Assembly: GCA_017163975.1 (NCBI GenBank)
Contig: JAFFSR010000229.1
Coordinates: 10,186,001-10,250,000 of the forward strand
DNA from: Anastatus disparis
Lineage: Eukaryota; Arthropoda; Insecta; Hymenoptera; Eupelmidae
Length of the DNA stretch: 64,000 nucleotides
Direction: 5' to 3'
The notes under the pieces: model-generated
Databases searched by the model: none
What the model saw: the letters and a program-made list of their open reading frames with translations, nothing else
What the model was told of the DNA's origin: nothing
Shown here: positions 24,901 through 36,447 of the stretch, piece after piece
How the letters are laid out: every line of letters begins with the position of its first letter
Numbering within the stretch: position 1 is the first letter of the stretch
Position numbers and translations under genes: made by a program

Positions 24901-25375
24901 TTAAGGTGGTTCATGCGACTAACGTGTTTTTTCAAGATATTCTTGAAATTGTAGGTACAGTTTAATGAAGGTAATGTGAATATCATATTAAAATTTCAGA
25001 ACATTTCATCGTTTCGTTTTTGATTAATCGATGTTCAAAGTTTTACAAATTACATTGAAAGTATATCTATATATATATATATTGGAATTTTTACATTTCG
25101 TAGCTGTTAATCACAATATCTCATAAACTACATTCAAATTGTAGTTGAAAATTTAAACATATATAAAGGAACTAATAATAAAAATTTTCCAACAAGATTC
25201 ACGTAAATTCATCGTTTTATTAAAGAGATAAAGTATTTTGAAAATGTAATTATTAGATAAACGATGCATGTTTCGTTCACATTTACGTTGCTGCGCATGC
25301 GCAACTGGATCATATGAGCGCTATCTCTTTCTCTCACAGCTAGCTTTCTCTCTCTTACCGCATGAACCACCTTAA
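24901..25375. mobile_element. MITE with TTAAGGTGGTTCATG ends
   Basis: Terminal inverted repeats TTAAGGTGGTTCATGCG and CGCATGAACCACCTTAA bound 475 bases; TTAA at both ends fits piggyBac-type target duplication. The interior has no transposase. Confidence 0.8.
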
Positions 25376-25695
25376 GCAGAATGGGAGAGAGGGAAAAAAA
25401 GAAAGAGAAAAAAGAATGTAAGTGTTTGTATGTTGATAGCAATTATGACACCCTGTGCCATATTTGTACATTCACGCTGGGTGACATTTGGGACTGTCGA
25501 TTTTTACACATTTAGTGCCCCTGCCGTAACGTCGCGTAAGAAGCATAGCTTCAAAAAGAATACTCTAGCTCAATTAGAAGCCGAGATAATTTTTTTTATT
25601 TTAAATTCACCAATTGTTTATTTATAAAGATTAAGGACTGAAATTTTTATCACAGCTAGTATAATACTTGCAGTTTATGATTCCATTATATCAGA

Positions 25696-26034
25696 TGAGA
25701 TAGTGAGAGCCCTAGGCACAATGGATAGAGCTCTTGCCTTCAACGCGGGGGGCATGGGTTCGAATCCTGGCCAGGTATGTGCCATTCATATCGCGACTCT
25801 TAAAAAATCCGACCTCATTGGGTATCGGTTGATTGTTGGTCATAAAAATTGGTTGACCATCCATCGGTAGTCAAAGTTTTCGGTATGGTTGGTCTGACAG
25901 TCTAGCCTGATGTAATGTGTTAAACGAGCACCGGGCTGGACTCCCTCGACTTCATCATATAAAAAAGGTTAATCATATAGAGGACAATATCCTTTATATA
26001 TTAATCTTTTTTTTTTATAAAAAAAGAAAATAAA
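25696..26034 (+). mobile_element. tRNA-derived SINE, family 2, plus copy
   Basis: Head with CAATGGATAGAGCTCTTG and box B GGGTTCGAATCCTGGCC, body ATTGGGTATCGGTTGATTG, then a tail ending in T-rich and A-rich runs. An 11-base duplication ATTATATCAGA (25,685-25,695 and 26,035-26,045) flanks it. It is the same family as the copy in gene A3. Confidence 0.9.
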
Positions 26035-26045
26035 ATTATATCAGA

Positions 26046-26925
26046 GATGAAATAAACATTTTGCAAAGTTAAAAATTAATATTAAAGTAATTAAGATTGC
26101 TACTAGTTAAACAGAGTAATTTTTCCTGCCTTGCAAGAAAATTGATGAAAATTTTTGAACTTAGAGATTTTTTGGTAAAATTAGTCAAAATTTTTTCTAA
26201 GACTAAAAAATATCAGGTGATTTTTTTTAATAGGGGAGAAAATAAAGAAAGAGGGTGAACTCTCTGCCTTGTAGTGTCCTTATGAAGTGTTTTTGGATAT
26301 AGGTAAAAAGGGGAGTATTTTGGGATGTGCAATAAATGAACAATTAAAGATTAGCCATAACAGAAGTTCAGTATGAATACATGCTATAAAGTGCTTAGCC
26401 GTTATGACCGTTGAAATAACTTGTTGTAAATATGTTTAAGTGTCTAGACAAATTTGGGAAATTCCGCAGTTTGTCTATTTTTGAACATTAATACAAAATT
26501 TTTATGATTCAAGCGGTACTTTACAATAAATAAGAATAAATTTTTATAAATGTCTAAGTATGAATATTGTAAGAAAGATATGTTATACTGCATAAGCTTA
26601 GATACTTTTTCTTTTATAACTGTAGCAATTTAAAGCATTTGTTAAATAAAATTCAGAGCTTAAAATTTTGTTATTTTGGTTTGTGCTTGATATTTCAATT
26701 TTTTTGATTATTGTATTAGAAATTTCTAACAATATAAAAGATGTAGTAAATGTTGTAATAAATATGGTCATTGCAATTTAGAATATTTTAAATATAAGCT
26801 TAAATACAAATGAATGAATACGAAATACATGTATACAATATGAGTAAAATATGCATAATAAAATTATTTACTTATAATCAAAAAATATATAAAAATATAA
26901 TAAGAATCGTTGTTACGACGTAACA
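26046..26925. other. AT-rich intergenic stretch
   Basis: Nothing recognisable. It ends in GTTACGACGTAAC (26,914-26,926), just where homology to the segment at 39,540 begins. Confidence 0.4.
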
Positions 26926-27077
26926 ATGAAATTTGCAATAATTGTAAAAAAAAATTCCAAATTGTTGGCAAATTCAACCATGAACAACGGTAATTTTTAG
27001 TAATAATGGATGTCTGTAACAACTTTACTGTAGTCAGTAATTATTTTGAAACATATTTATAACGACAATTTAATTTT

Positions 27078-27260
27078 CAATCTGTTCCCAAGTTTGTGCC
27101 TCAGTAGGATTAAAATGATCTAAAAATTGTGTAGTATAACCGACTCTAACCGTCTTGTGTTTGTGTTATTCGTAATATTGTTAAACTTAACATGATTAAA
27201 TTTTTCTGCACTGTATAAAACAGCATTAAGCACCAATGTTAATGTAAGTATAAGTTTCAG
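27078..27260 (-). pseudogene. Decayed copy of the secreted-peptide gene
   Basis: Aligns to 39,685-39,876. The ATG is CTG here, and a one-base loss around the codons for the NIT site shifts the frame into a TAG. The signal-peptide part (LTLVLNAVLYSA) is still recognisable. Confidence 0.8.
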
Positions 27261-27433
27261 GATTCACTTACGACTGTTACTGATATTCCAACTATGGTAA
27301 GAATTATAAACAAGGATTATGCAATGTATTTTTAGTATCACTTTTTCTCTGTTTCATTTTCAGCTTATATCATCATTAATAATTGAATTTAACATTAAAT
27401 ATATTGAATTTTGAAGGAATATTTAATAACCTT

Positions 27434-27709
27434 GCAAAAAAACACCTATAAATATAGGTAAAAATACAGCTACATTGTGTATTATAGCTGTATAACTATG
27501 AGAAATATAGCTAGATTTTTAGCTATCTTTATAGATACAATCCCTATTTTAGCCCATTATAGCTAGAAATATAGCTAAAAATCTAGCTACATTTCTCATA
27601 GATATACAGCTAAAAAAACACATGATTATAGCTATAATACACATCAATATAGCTATACTTTCTTTACCTATATTTTTAGCTATATTTATAGATAGATGTT
27701 TTTTTTTAT
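27434..27709. mobile_element. Palindromic element rich in TATAGCT motifs
   Basis: The arms start AAAAAAACACCTATAAAT and end ATTTATAGATAGATGTTTTT, with repeated ATAGCT/AGCTAT inside. The duplicate segment at about 40,040 reads straight through (TTTAATAAAGCTTAAAT), giving an empty site. Confidence 0.75.
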
Positions 27710-28134
27710 TGGGAAAGCTTAAATATTTTTATTGATTCATTAGAAAAATCAAACACTACGGAATATTTAGGATATATGAAAGTACTTATTTGAATAAATT
27801 TTAAAGCCAAATTATGGTTACGTAATTATGACTACTATAATACAATTACTATGAAAATCTTCAATCTAAAGATGATTATTTTTTTTCTTTTTCTCTTTAA
27901 GTGGATTTTTTTAATTAAAAAAAGAATAATACTATATACACATCAAAATAATTTATTATAAAACTTACAAACTTGTAATTTAGAATCTTAATTAATAGAA
28001 TTTAACTCCTAATCTATTTCATGTCTCCTAAATACTGGACATTTAAGTTTATAACTTAACTTATGGTAAATTTTGCATTTAAATGAGTATCATATTATTT
28101 AAAATAAAATAAAAAAATGTTCGTATAAAAATTT

Positions 28135-28310
28135 CAAAAATGTCTTAAATCGTATGTAATTGTCAATAACAAACATACGATTTTAGGCATTTTTAATTAA
28201 CGCCCGTGGTGAATATACGATTTTTTTACACGAGGCGCGAATAGTGGGTACTTTTTATTCTGCCGGTAGGGAGAAAAGTACCCATTTTTAGCGCAGTGTG
28301 TAAAAAAATA
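28135..28310. mobile_element. Double-hairpin MITE-like insertion, copy 2
   Basis: Contains the ATCGTATGT...ACATACGAT hairpin followed by the TTTTTTTACACGAGG...GCAGTGTGTAAAAAAA hairpin, related to 11,417-11,632 in the other orientation. It is absent from the duplicate at about 40,560. Confidence 0.65.
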
Positions 28311-28328
28311 CTTTATATAAGATGTTTA

Positions 28329-28383
28329 TTAATCTACTTCCATCTTGAAATTTTGTTCCTTCGTATTAATTTTTTCGATAGTT
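28329..28383 (-). pseudogene. Relic of the family's last exon (truncated)
   Basis: The minus strand ends FKMEVD then TAA-like sequence, as in the terminal exons of A2 and the long gene, but about 40 bases are deleted relative to the relic at 40,590. No upstream exon remains nearby. Confidence 0.55.
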
Positions 28384-29302
28384 CTATTTGAGGGGGCGCT
28401 AACGTCGTTAGCCGTATTCACCAAAAAGAAATTATAACTTTTTTGTATGATTGATGAAAATACTTTTAAATTGTATTTTTAAGAAAAAATTAATAAAATA
28501 TTTTTTTTTAATATATAACTTTGAAACTTTAATTTGCAACCAATAAATATTTGAAGACCAGGAAATTAGCGAGCGCTGAAGAGACGCAAAATCCTGCTTT
28601 TTTTCGAGCGGCTTTTCTGGAGCTTTCGTGTTGCACGCGAAAAATTTCCGTGCATCATAAATTCACATTGTTTAGCTTTTGATTTTTGCGTGAATAAAAG
28701 AAAATTAATTAAATATTTGTAAAAAAAAATTGGTTTTGCGTTTCAAATTTTTAAAATGTATAAAATAAATATTTTTCTATAAATTTTAAATATTTTTCTT
28801 CCATTTAGATAATAAAAAATTTTCATTTTCACGTTAATTATACTTTTAAAATGTAATTTTTTTTTAAAGATATGATTTAACTGAATATTATCTTTCCTGC
28901 AAGAGATAATATACTTGCATGTAATCTTTTTACTATCAATTTAGATGAAAACTTGTTTTCTTTTTAAAAATTCACTTAAAAAAAACAGTGATTTCTTTTT
29001 TTTTTTGAAAAAAATGTTCCATCACGTATTAAATTTGATCAAAATTATCATTTTATTTTTAAATAACAAATTTCGACAGCCTTCTGACAATTATTGCACT
29101 AGTTTATGATGTTAATTTAAATAAGTGTATGAATACAATTATTTTACAAAACTTATTAATAACGAAATGTAAGCAATATTTAGTTTTGCATCTCGGTATC
29201 AGATGTTCATGAATTTTTTCTTAAATTGCATTTTTTGTAGTTAATTTTATTCTTGCAATTATTTCTTTGCAGTTTTGCATTATGAATAAAAGTTTTCTAC
29301 AG

Positions 29303-29489
29303 AGTCGTTCTGTGGCTCATTCGGTTGAGCGTTAGATGCATAACTCGGGATTCTAAGTTCCAATCCCGCTCTCGACAGCCGATTGATAGAAGCACCACTG
29401 TACGTTACATATGCTGAAGTTCACAAAGACACTTACGAGCTCCGACACTGATTAGCATTGCATAATTATAGCGGCGTTAAAAAAAAGGT
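29303..29489 (+). mobile_element. tRNA-derived SINE, family 1
   Basis: Head TGGCTCATTCGGTTGAGC with box B AGTTCCAATCCC, body CACTGTACGTTACATATG, ending AGCGGCGTT plus A-run. It occupies the same place in the duplicate at 41,674, so it was inserted before that duplication. It is not a tRNA gene: no acceptor stem closes. Confidence 0.8.
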
Positions 29490-29732
29490 AATCTACAAAT
29501 ATTTTGCAAATAATTTTCTTGACTTAGAGTGGAATTTTTTAATTGAAAAAAAAAACAATAATATTTACATATCTAAATATTTTATTATGACTTACAAACT
29601 AAGTGAACTTAGTTAAACGTTTAACTAAACATACTTAATCTAAATGTTTTATTCGATAACTAACAATCTTAGTTAATAAAATATAACTTTAATTTCTTTT
29701 AATCATCTTAAATGTTGTATACCTAATAAGGA

Positions 29733-30569
29733 GAGTGTTTCACCTTCGGATCACCAATTTTGCTCAAATTTTGGGAATGTTTTCTGGATGCAGAAACATG
29801 GAAGAAGCCAAAATTTTAGAGGCTAACGCTCAATATTTCCCTAATCACAGGTCACTGAAGAAAATCACTAAAAAGTCACTAGATTTCCAAACGCTTATAG
29901 TTCCTCAGCATTATTAGCTAGAAGCTTAAACCTTTTTTTAAATAAAAGCTGAGCTAAAATACTTTCGAAATAGCAGTTATAGCATATCGAAATATTATTT
30001 TTTCGCCATTCTAACCCTAAAATCGCAACTTCGTTGTTCTTTTTTGGTTCTCATGGCGAAAAATACACCACGCAACTAGTATGGAAAGGCTTTTTTACGA
30101 AACTCGTTACGACCCTCACCTTCGGCTCAGGCCGTAAACTTCTCGTTTTGTAAATAAAGCCTTTCCATACCCGTTACGTAATGTACTATTTCCTAAGTTA
30201 TAGCGTAATAAAGATTGAACCCAATTTTAGCTTTTATTATTAATTAATGTTTTAAACAAAAAATTCAGGTCCAATGTTTATTACGCTCTAACTTTGGGAA
30301 AAAATAATATTTTGAGATGCTATAGGTGCTATTTCGAAAGGATTTGAGCTCAGCTTTCATTTAAAAAAGAGTATAAGCTTCTAGCTAACAATGATGAGAT
30401 ACTATAAGCGTTTGAAAATCTAGTATTTTTTTAGTGATTTTCTTCAATGGCCTGTAACTAGGAAAATATTGAGCGTTGGCCTCTAAAATTTCGGCTTTCT
30501 TTATATTTCTGCATCCAGAAAACATTGCCAAATTTTGAGCAAAAACGGTGACCCGAAGGTGAAACACTC
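29733..30569. mobile_element. 837-bp foldback element at a deletion junction
   Basis: Inverted arms of about 270 bases: GAGTGTTTCACCTTCGG on the left, CCGAAGGTGAAACACTC on the right. A second inverted repeat is in the centre (TATGGAAAGGC...GCCTTTCCATA around CCCTCACCTTCGGCTCAGG). The two short frames in opposite directions are the same arm read twice. Left flank matches about 42,100 and right flank about 15,110, so exons expected between them are gone. Confidence 0.8.
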
Positions 30570-30626
30570 ATGCTATAATTAAAAATTATATAGCATTGTA
30601 TAAACAAAGTTGCTGTCAGAGTATAA

Positions 30627-32070
30627 TTGAGGGGCTGGAAACGAAAAGGGCACATAGCACCGATCGCGCGTATAAGTATTGTCCAACTATACTAAATGTC
30701 AAAGTTGTTCATAATTAAATTTTTATGATTTAAATTTATAAAGAATATAATTTCGCAACTTTTTTATGTTGGAATCATGTTAAAATTAAAAAAAATTTTT
30801 TAGTTATTAGCCAAAAACAAGATTTTTTGAAATTTATTACTTCAATGTTTTTTTCACTTTAACTCGTCGCGGTTTTTTTTCTATTGAATGTTTAGCCTTG
30901 AAAATTTTTTTAAGTATTCTGCAATATCTTACGCGAGTTTTTGCCAAAGAACGAAGTCTTAAAATTTATTTACAAATGGCGAATTTTTAAACAAATAAGC
31001 CATGTAATCATGAACTGTTATTTTCAAAGACAAAAGTTGAGTGACGAACTTTTGAAAATGACAAATCTGCTAACACAGTATTAAAATATAATAGTTTAAG
31101 AAGTTTTTTGGAAAGTTTCAGATCTTTAACTATTATAATTATAAGGGAGCGTCTGTAGCGTAACCGGCTAAGGCGTACGCCTTATACGGTCTCTACACAT
31201 TCGCTCCGAGAGTGGTCGGGGGTTCGCTTCCCGGTGAAAACACCTGAAATTTTTTTCAGATGTTTTTCATCGGAAAAAGAACTTCTGAGCGCGATGGGTA
31301 AATATTCCTGGCGTAGGTTTTCTCCTGGGGGAGTTTTCCCTACGTCACAGGCTTAGGCCTGGGCAAATGCAGGAATCTACCGTAGAAATCTACTTACCGA
31401 CTGTTCTAGGAACGCGGCAGTCTGTGATTTCTCGGGGACGGGTAGATTAAAAACAGGTAGGAAAATAGGTAGGAAACATAGGTACAGGAAACATAAAGGT
31501 ATGGTAAAATAAAGGTAGGCAAACATCCTGACACAGAGGTGGTCAAGGATGTCGGTAACTTAGCCAAGAGGCTGCACCGGGCCAATAGGGCGAACTAGAT
31601 AAAAAAAAAAAAAAAAAAAAAAAAAACTATTATAGTTATTGAATGAGAGCATTTTTAGATTTACGATGTCTTGCACGCAGATCGCGGAGTCAGGTGAAGA
31701 ATCGTGAGGCAACAGACAGCTGAAATAAATAAATATTAAGACCTCGTTCTTTGACTAAAACTTGCGGAAGATATTGCAGAATATGTAAAAAAATTTTCAA
31801 GGCTAAATATTCAATAGAAAAAAAACCGCGACGAGTTAAAGTGAAAAAAACATTGAAATAATAAATTTTAAAAAATCGTGTTTTTGGCTAGTAATTGAAA
31901 AATTAAAAAAAATTTTAACATGATTCCAACATAAAAAAGTTGCGAAATTATATTCTTTATAAATTTAAATCATAAAAATTTAATTATGAACAACTTTGAA
32001 ATTTAGTATAGTTGGACAATACTTATACGCGCAATCGGCGCTATGTGCCCTTTTCGTTTCCAGCCCCTCA
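30627..32070. mobile_element. Large inverted-repeat element with nested SINE
   Basis: Arms of about 350 bases run inward from TTGAGGGGCTGGAAACG (left) and CGTTTCCAGCCCCTCAA (right), past CGTCGCGG and GCAATATCTT / AAGATATTGC. No transposase. The related site downstream of gene A3 (about 15,143-15,165) lacks it. The superfamily is not clear from the ends. Confidence 0.8.
31143..31624 (+). mobile_element. tRNA-derived SINE, family 3, nested
   Basis: Starts GGGAGCGTCTGTAGCG, box A-like TAGCGTAACCGGCTAAGG, box B-like GGTTCGCTTCCC, a body with TTTTCTCCTGGGGGAG and a GGTAGGAAA-rich part, then a pure A tail of about 28. A 15-base duplication AACTATTATAATTAT (one mismatch) flanks it at 31,128 and 31,625. 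It lies in the loop of the surrounding inverted-repeat element, so it is younger. Confidence 0.85.
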
Positions 32071-32740
32071 ATTGTATAGTTACCATAACTTTAAAATTCA
32101 ATTATTGTATTTTACTAATTACAAAACGAGTATGGTACTTTTAATAAATCTTTAAGCGATTTATTAAAAATAATTGCACATAAATTAGTATCGAAATAGC
32201 GTCGAATTTGATTAAATATTAGAATTGATATGACAGTAAGAAAAATAAATCTGTCAAATTAATCTACTTTATGAGCTTCATTATTTAACATCGAGTTGTA
32301 AAAGTTATTGTTACTTGAAGGATGAATTCGCGCTATCATAATCGACTTTAGAAAATAACACGTTGAAATACTTCCTAAAATCAACTAGCTTAATTAAATT
32401 TAACCATCATAAAAAAAATTCAGTCTATCAGATTTCAAGTTTAAACGTGGTATCAAGCGATACGATATCAGCTTTAAGCTAAAGGCCTAAAAATAAATTT
32501 AGCTATATCTTACCACAAATGTATAAATATCACTAAAAAATGGAATAAAGGTGTTGGTATACAAATAAAGTGATATTGTGGAAGAATGGTTCAACGGGAT
32601 TCGATGGAAATTATAAAAAAATTACAAAGGCAAAATAAAAATATCTATAAAAAGAAGTTTTAATGATCATTTCGCAAATTTTTTAATTGAAATATTAGTT
32701 GAAATTCAATTAAAATGTGTTAGAAACAGTTACAAAATTT
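32071..32740. other. Downstream flank of gene A4
   Basis: Shares stretches with the regions downstream of A1-A3 (for example TTAGAATTGATATGACG-like sequence at about 32,220) and holds no supported exon. Confidence 0.45.
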
Positions 32741-32746
32741 CATTAC

Positions 32747-34049
32747 CTGGTTTGGCTGGCAACTTGTTGGACAATGTAGAATTTTCACTATTACATCTGA
32801 ACTTGTTACGAATTATCGATTTTTCATGTTTAGTAATGCGGTTATCAGAATTGGTGAACTTGTGAGCTAATTTTTTTCTATTTCTGTCGATGCGGGAAGG
32901 TTGCCGAAAACGTATTGTCGCTTCCTTTTTTTGCTCATCTGTCATCCCAGCATGTATGTCATATTTGGACCGTTTTTCATTCTCTGAAAATATACAAAAT
33001 TATAATTCATATGTGAGTTGATTATCAATACAGATTGATTATGACATAATATTGAAAGAGAGCAATTAAGTTATAAAATGATTTTATTAATAATTAAAAC
33101 TAACCCAAAGTATCGTAAAAAGTCGGCAACTTAATATCCTTATTACATAATAAATAATTAACGATAGCTAGGCAAAAGTATGAGCGTCGATATGGACCAA
33201 CTTTCGTCTCGTACAAGAAGGTCTCCAACGGCAGGATATAATTTCGTTTAGACAGCTCTAAATTGATAATGGCCGATAGTTTTGGGGCCAAATCTAATTT
33301 CAAATCTAGTGTATCGTTGATGAAATTTTCAATTGCCTGCACCAACGACGGGTCAGGTTGATCTCGTTCCAAATAATTGCATAACGATTTTATGATTAGG
33401 AGTCCGGTTCGGAATGCAATCGCAAACCCAATAGGCCATATTTCACTTAATTTTGTTTCAAATTCTTCAGTGAACGGTGTTAAACCTATTAATGAGACCG
33501 ATAGAGTTACATTTTTTGTAAACGTGACGATCACTTACAATTAATACTATGTATCGTAAACGATATACTTAAATTAAATATATTAATAAAAATACCTATT
33601 AGTTGATGCAAATCCTTGGAAAAGTAATAATTATACACGTGTCCCTTTTGACTTAGATTTTTAACAGTCGTTTTTTCTTCGTAATTATTTGAAACGTAAG
33701 CTAAACAATTCCATTGAAATTGTTTCATAGCCTGCCGAATGTTTATTTCACAGATAGCATACGATGGAGTATTAGAATCGATGGAACCAATTTTTTTGAA
33801 GTACCCTTTTTTTATAATTGCATATAACAAATTTCTATATTGAAAATAAGAATCGATTTTAAGTCTACCTACGGCGTCCGTATTTTTTAGGAGTACGTCG
33901 CTGTCAATATTGTTATTTTCATGAAAGATTATTGAATCGGAAGTATAAAATTTTATAAGACGGACCAATAATTTATCATTTGCAAAATATTTGCTGTAAC
34001 GTGTGTTGGATTCGTCAATTGGAATATCCATGTCAGTGTTGTTCGGCAT
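32747..34049 (-). CDS. Gene A4: N-terminal module without its 3' exons
   Basis: Exons 34049..33596, 33485..33105 and 32983..32747 with GT/AG ends and the same phase 1 junctions as the paralogues. It starts MPNNTDMDIPIDESN; exon 2 keeps EFETKLSEIWPIGFAIAF and the FYDTLG end; exon 3 has basic RNRKKLAHKF. All three exons are open with no stops, but the repeat exon and two last exons found after A2 and A3 are missing. Two foldback elements and a deletion occupy that place (29,733-32,070). Reading into intron 3 adds only a few codons (PGNEIL then a stop), so either a short protein is made or splicing goes to unidentified exons. Probably a truncated gene; the open frame suggests recent damage or retained function. 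Confidence 0.55.
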
Positions 34050-34798
34050 GTCGCGTACTAAACACCTAAAACAAATTCATCAAGGAAATTAGATTGTATG
34101 AGATATTATTATATAGATAAATTCAAAAGACCATATTGATTACGCGAGGTGACTTAATAAATCATTGTAAAAATTTCCGATTTTCAAGTTTGAAATAATT
34201 AATTTAAAAAAGCGAACCAAAGAAAATCATTTATACCATTTGCTCCAAAATCGACCAACTATGGTTCATAATGGATATAAATTTAGAATCACCTGTTACT
34301 GAAATCAAGTGAATAATGAGTATGAACTAAATCTTAGGTTTTAATTAACAACAGTGATTGCAAATCAATATCTTTCGTTAGTCATGTCAGATTTTGTGAA
34401 ATCACAAATGTAATGTAATGAGAGATTATTTTATAATAAATGATATAAGTAAATGAATTCGTAAAATTATAAAAATTTAAATATAATAATAACAAATATA
34501 CAACATATTACAACAAATGTGAACAAATTTCATAAATATATTGATTACTAAATGTTATCTGTACGGATTTATGCCTTGCCCGAATTAGTGCACGTATATT
34601 ATTTTTGCGACGTCATTAAAATACATTATAAAGCTAATTGAATCGAACAATATAAGTGTATAGCTTATTTCGTATTCGTACCTTAACTCGCTGTCGAGGC
34701 GCTACCGCGCCTCTTGATTATGTACTTGATTTCCGACCAAAATTATAATAAAAATTGATGATTCTTAGCAAACAATCGGCAAATATGAGTCGTTCATA

Positions 34799-35067
34799 CA
34801 CTGAGAATCCATTCAGAGCGTAACCTTCTCAAAGGGACGTAGCGTGGCGCCACTACGAATATGCGAGGCTGGTCTCTCTTTTTTGGCGCTCAGCCGTCCA
34901 AAAAGGTGAGAACGCAGCTGAACATTACTATTGTCTGCTGTTATAAGTGCGCAGGCTTCTGTGAGTTGGGCCGCAGCGCCCCAAAACCAAGAAAGCAGTC
35001 TTACAATTTTTGATAGCGCCGCGCATCGGCTTTTTGTGTAGGCTACGCTCTTAATGGATTCTCAGTG
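34799..35067. mobile_element. TA-flanked MITE, relatively GC-rich
   Basis: Inverted ends CACTGAGAATCCATT and AATGGATTCTCAGTG, each bordered by TA (34,797 and 35,068), as expected for Tc1/mariner-type targets. The interior is unusually GC-rich for the window and includes short inverted bits but no frame. Confidence 0.75.
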
Positions 35068-35633
35068 TACATCAATAAAAATTTTTATAGCACTGCGTGA
35101 CATAAATTCGCACTTTTGACACGCTTTCCTGAGGCAAAAATAGCCTATTTTTTAACAGTGAAAGAAAGAACTGTGAACAAATTTTAACTTTTTTATACGG
35201 TTCAATAAAGAAAGACTAATTTTAGATGTGCCTTAACACTTGATCAACAAGGAACGTCAGTATAATAATTTGATATCTTGATTATTTTATAGAATTTTCA
35301 TTGATAATTATGAGATGCAAATTATTGGAACTCATTAATATTAACAATTTTGAAATTAAATAACAATTATAATAAGCAAGTAAAATACGAGTAAAACTTA
35401 AATTGATAGTAGCGTAACATGCAAAGCGAAGAGGTATAGTCATTTCGGCGTTGTATTATAAAATGCTTCGGGGAATCCCCTATTACTACGCACGATTGCT
35501 ATTGCTATATTATACATAAGTTACCTCCTCACCGCTCCTACGACGCTAATACATACGTGAAACAAAATTTAAATTTATGACTTTATAAAAGATGATTTCA
35601 ATAAACAATTTCACATAATATCAATTATATTGA

Positions 35634-36021
35634 TTAAGAGGAGGTCACGTATCTTTGTCCTTTTCTAATCAAAGCATTGAGTTTTTTACAAAAACTAATA
35701 ATTTTAGCAAAAAATGAAGAGAAAGCCGCATCTCGTATCAAAAAAACAATATTTTCTTTGATGAGAAAGAATTAATTTTATTGCTTCGTTTTCAAGAAAA
35801 CCTTGAAAAACTTAAATCATAGAGGTTAGGTTGAACAATTTGGTTTTTCAAGGTTTTCTTGAGAATGAAACAATAAAATTAATTTTTTCTTATCAAAGAA
35901 AATATTGCTTTTTTTGATACAAGATGCGGCTTTCTCTTCATTTTTTGCTAAAGTTATTAGTTTTTGTAAAAAAATAATTTCTTTGATTAGAAAAGGACAG
36001 AGATACGTGACCTCCTGTTAA
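35634..36021. mobile_element. TTAA-ended palindromic MITE, family F1, copy 2
   Basis: Same architecture as 23,293-23,681: TTAAGAGGAGGTCACGTA at the left, TACGTGACCTCCTGTTAA at the right, arms of about 170 bases and a loop on TAGAGGTTAGG. Confidence 0.85.
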
Positions 36022-36232
36022 AATTAATTATTATAACACATTTTAAGTATATTTTTAAAATAATTTTTAAAAATCTTTTTCGATTTATCATTCACGGAAC
36101 GCCTAATACTTGCTTTTTTACAGTTTTCGTTTTTATTTTTTGAATTATCATTCGTGAAGTGCATAGTTTTTGTTTGTTATTGTTTTTTATTAGTACAGAT
36201 TTAATATAGCGAATTTATATCACTCGAGCTAT

Positions 36233-36343
36233 AAAATAGTATAAGATACTCGTGGCTTCAATGTCCCATTATTTCACGGCATTTAATCTCATGCCGTCAA
36301 ATAATTGGCCATTTTAGCCACTAGTATCTTAATATACTATTTT
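36233..36343. mobile_element. 111-bp palindromic element
   Basis: AAAATAGTATAAGATACT with CGTGGCT at the left is mirrored by AGCCACTAGTATCTTAAT and ATACTATTTT at the right; the centre holds a second short inverted repeat, ACGGCAT / ATGCCGT. Confidence 0.65.
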
Positions 36344-36447
36344 AAAATATATATGTAAGTTAAAAGCGTTCTTTTTACAAAATGACATGAAATCAACTGT
36401 AAAAATGAAATATTTTATATAACGTTAGTTCTGATGATCACATCTAC

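Larger units (their letters stand above)
26927..29730. repeat. Segmental duplication copy III (matches 39,535-42,110)
   Basis: Long collinear similarity to 39,535-42,110. Shared items are the secreted-peptide gene, the relic terminal exon, AGACGCAAAATCCTGC (AGATGCAAAATCCTGC in the other copy), a family-1 SINE and the final TTAATTTCTTTTAATCATC. Differences are discrete insertions (27,434 and 28,135 here; 40,397 in the other copy), so the duplicate pair dates those elements. Confidence 0.75.
34060..36440. other. Intergenic region with three foldback elements
   Basis: 34,060-34,430 matches the upstream flanks of the other A genes. The rest holds a TA-flanked MITE, a TTAA-flanked palindrome and a short palindrome at 36,233, with no supported gene. 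GC rises locally in 34,680-35,060 and 35,440-35,560. Confidence 0.5.

Noticed and set aside
24771..24986. Minus frame with long Tyr-Ile run
   Set aside because: Produced by the (TA)n microsatellite.
25706..25776. Possible tRNA gene with GGTTCGAATCC
   Set aside because: Head of the family-2 SINE with flanking duplication; not an isolated tRNA.
29313..29390. Possible tRNA gene
   Set aside because: Boxes A and B are present but no acceptor stem pairs, and the sequence continues into a SINE body shared with two other copies.
29735..30567. Two similar 60-codon proteins in opposite directions
   Set aside because: They are the two inverted arms of one foldback element read on both strands.
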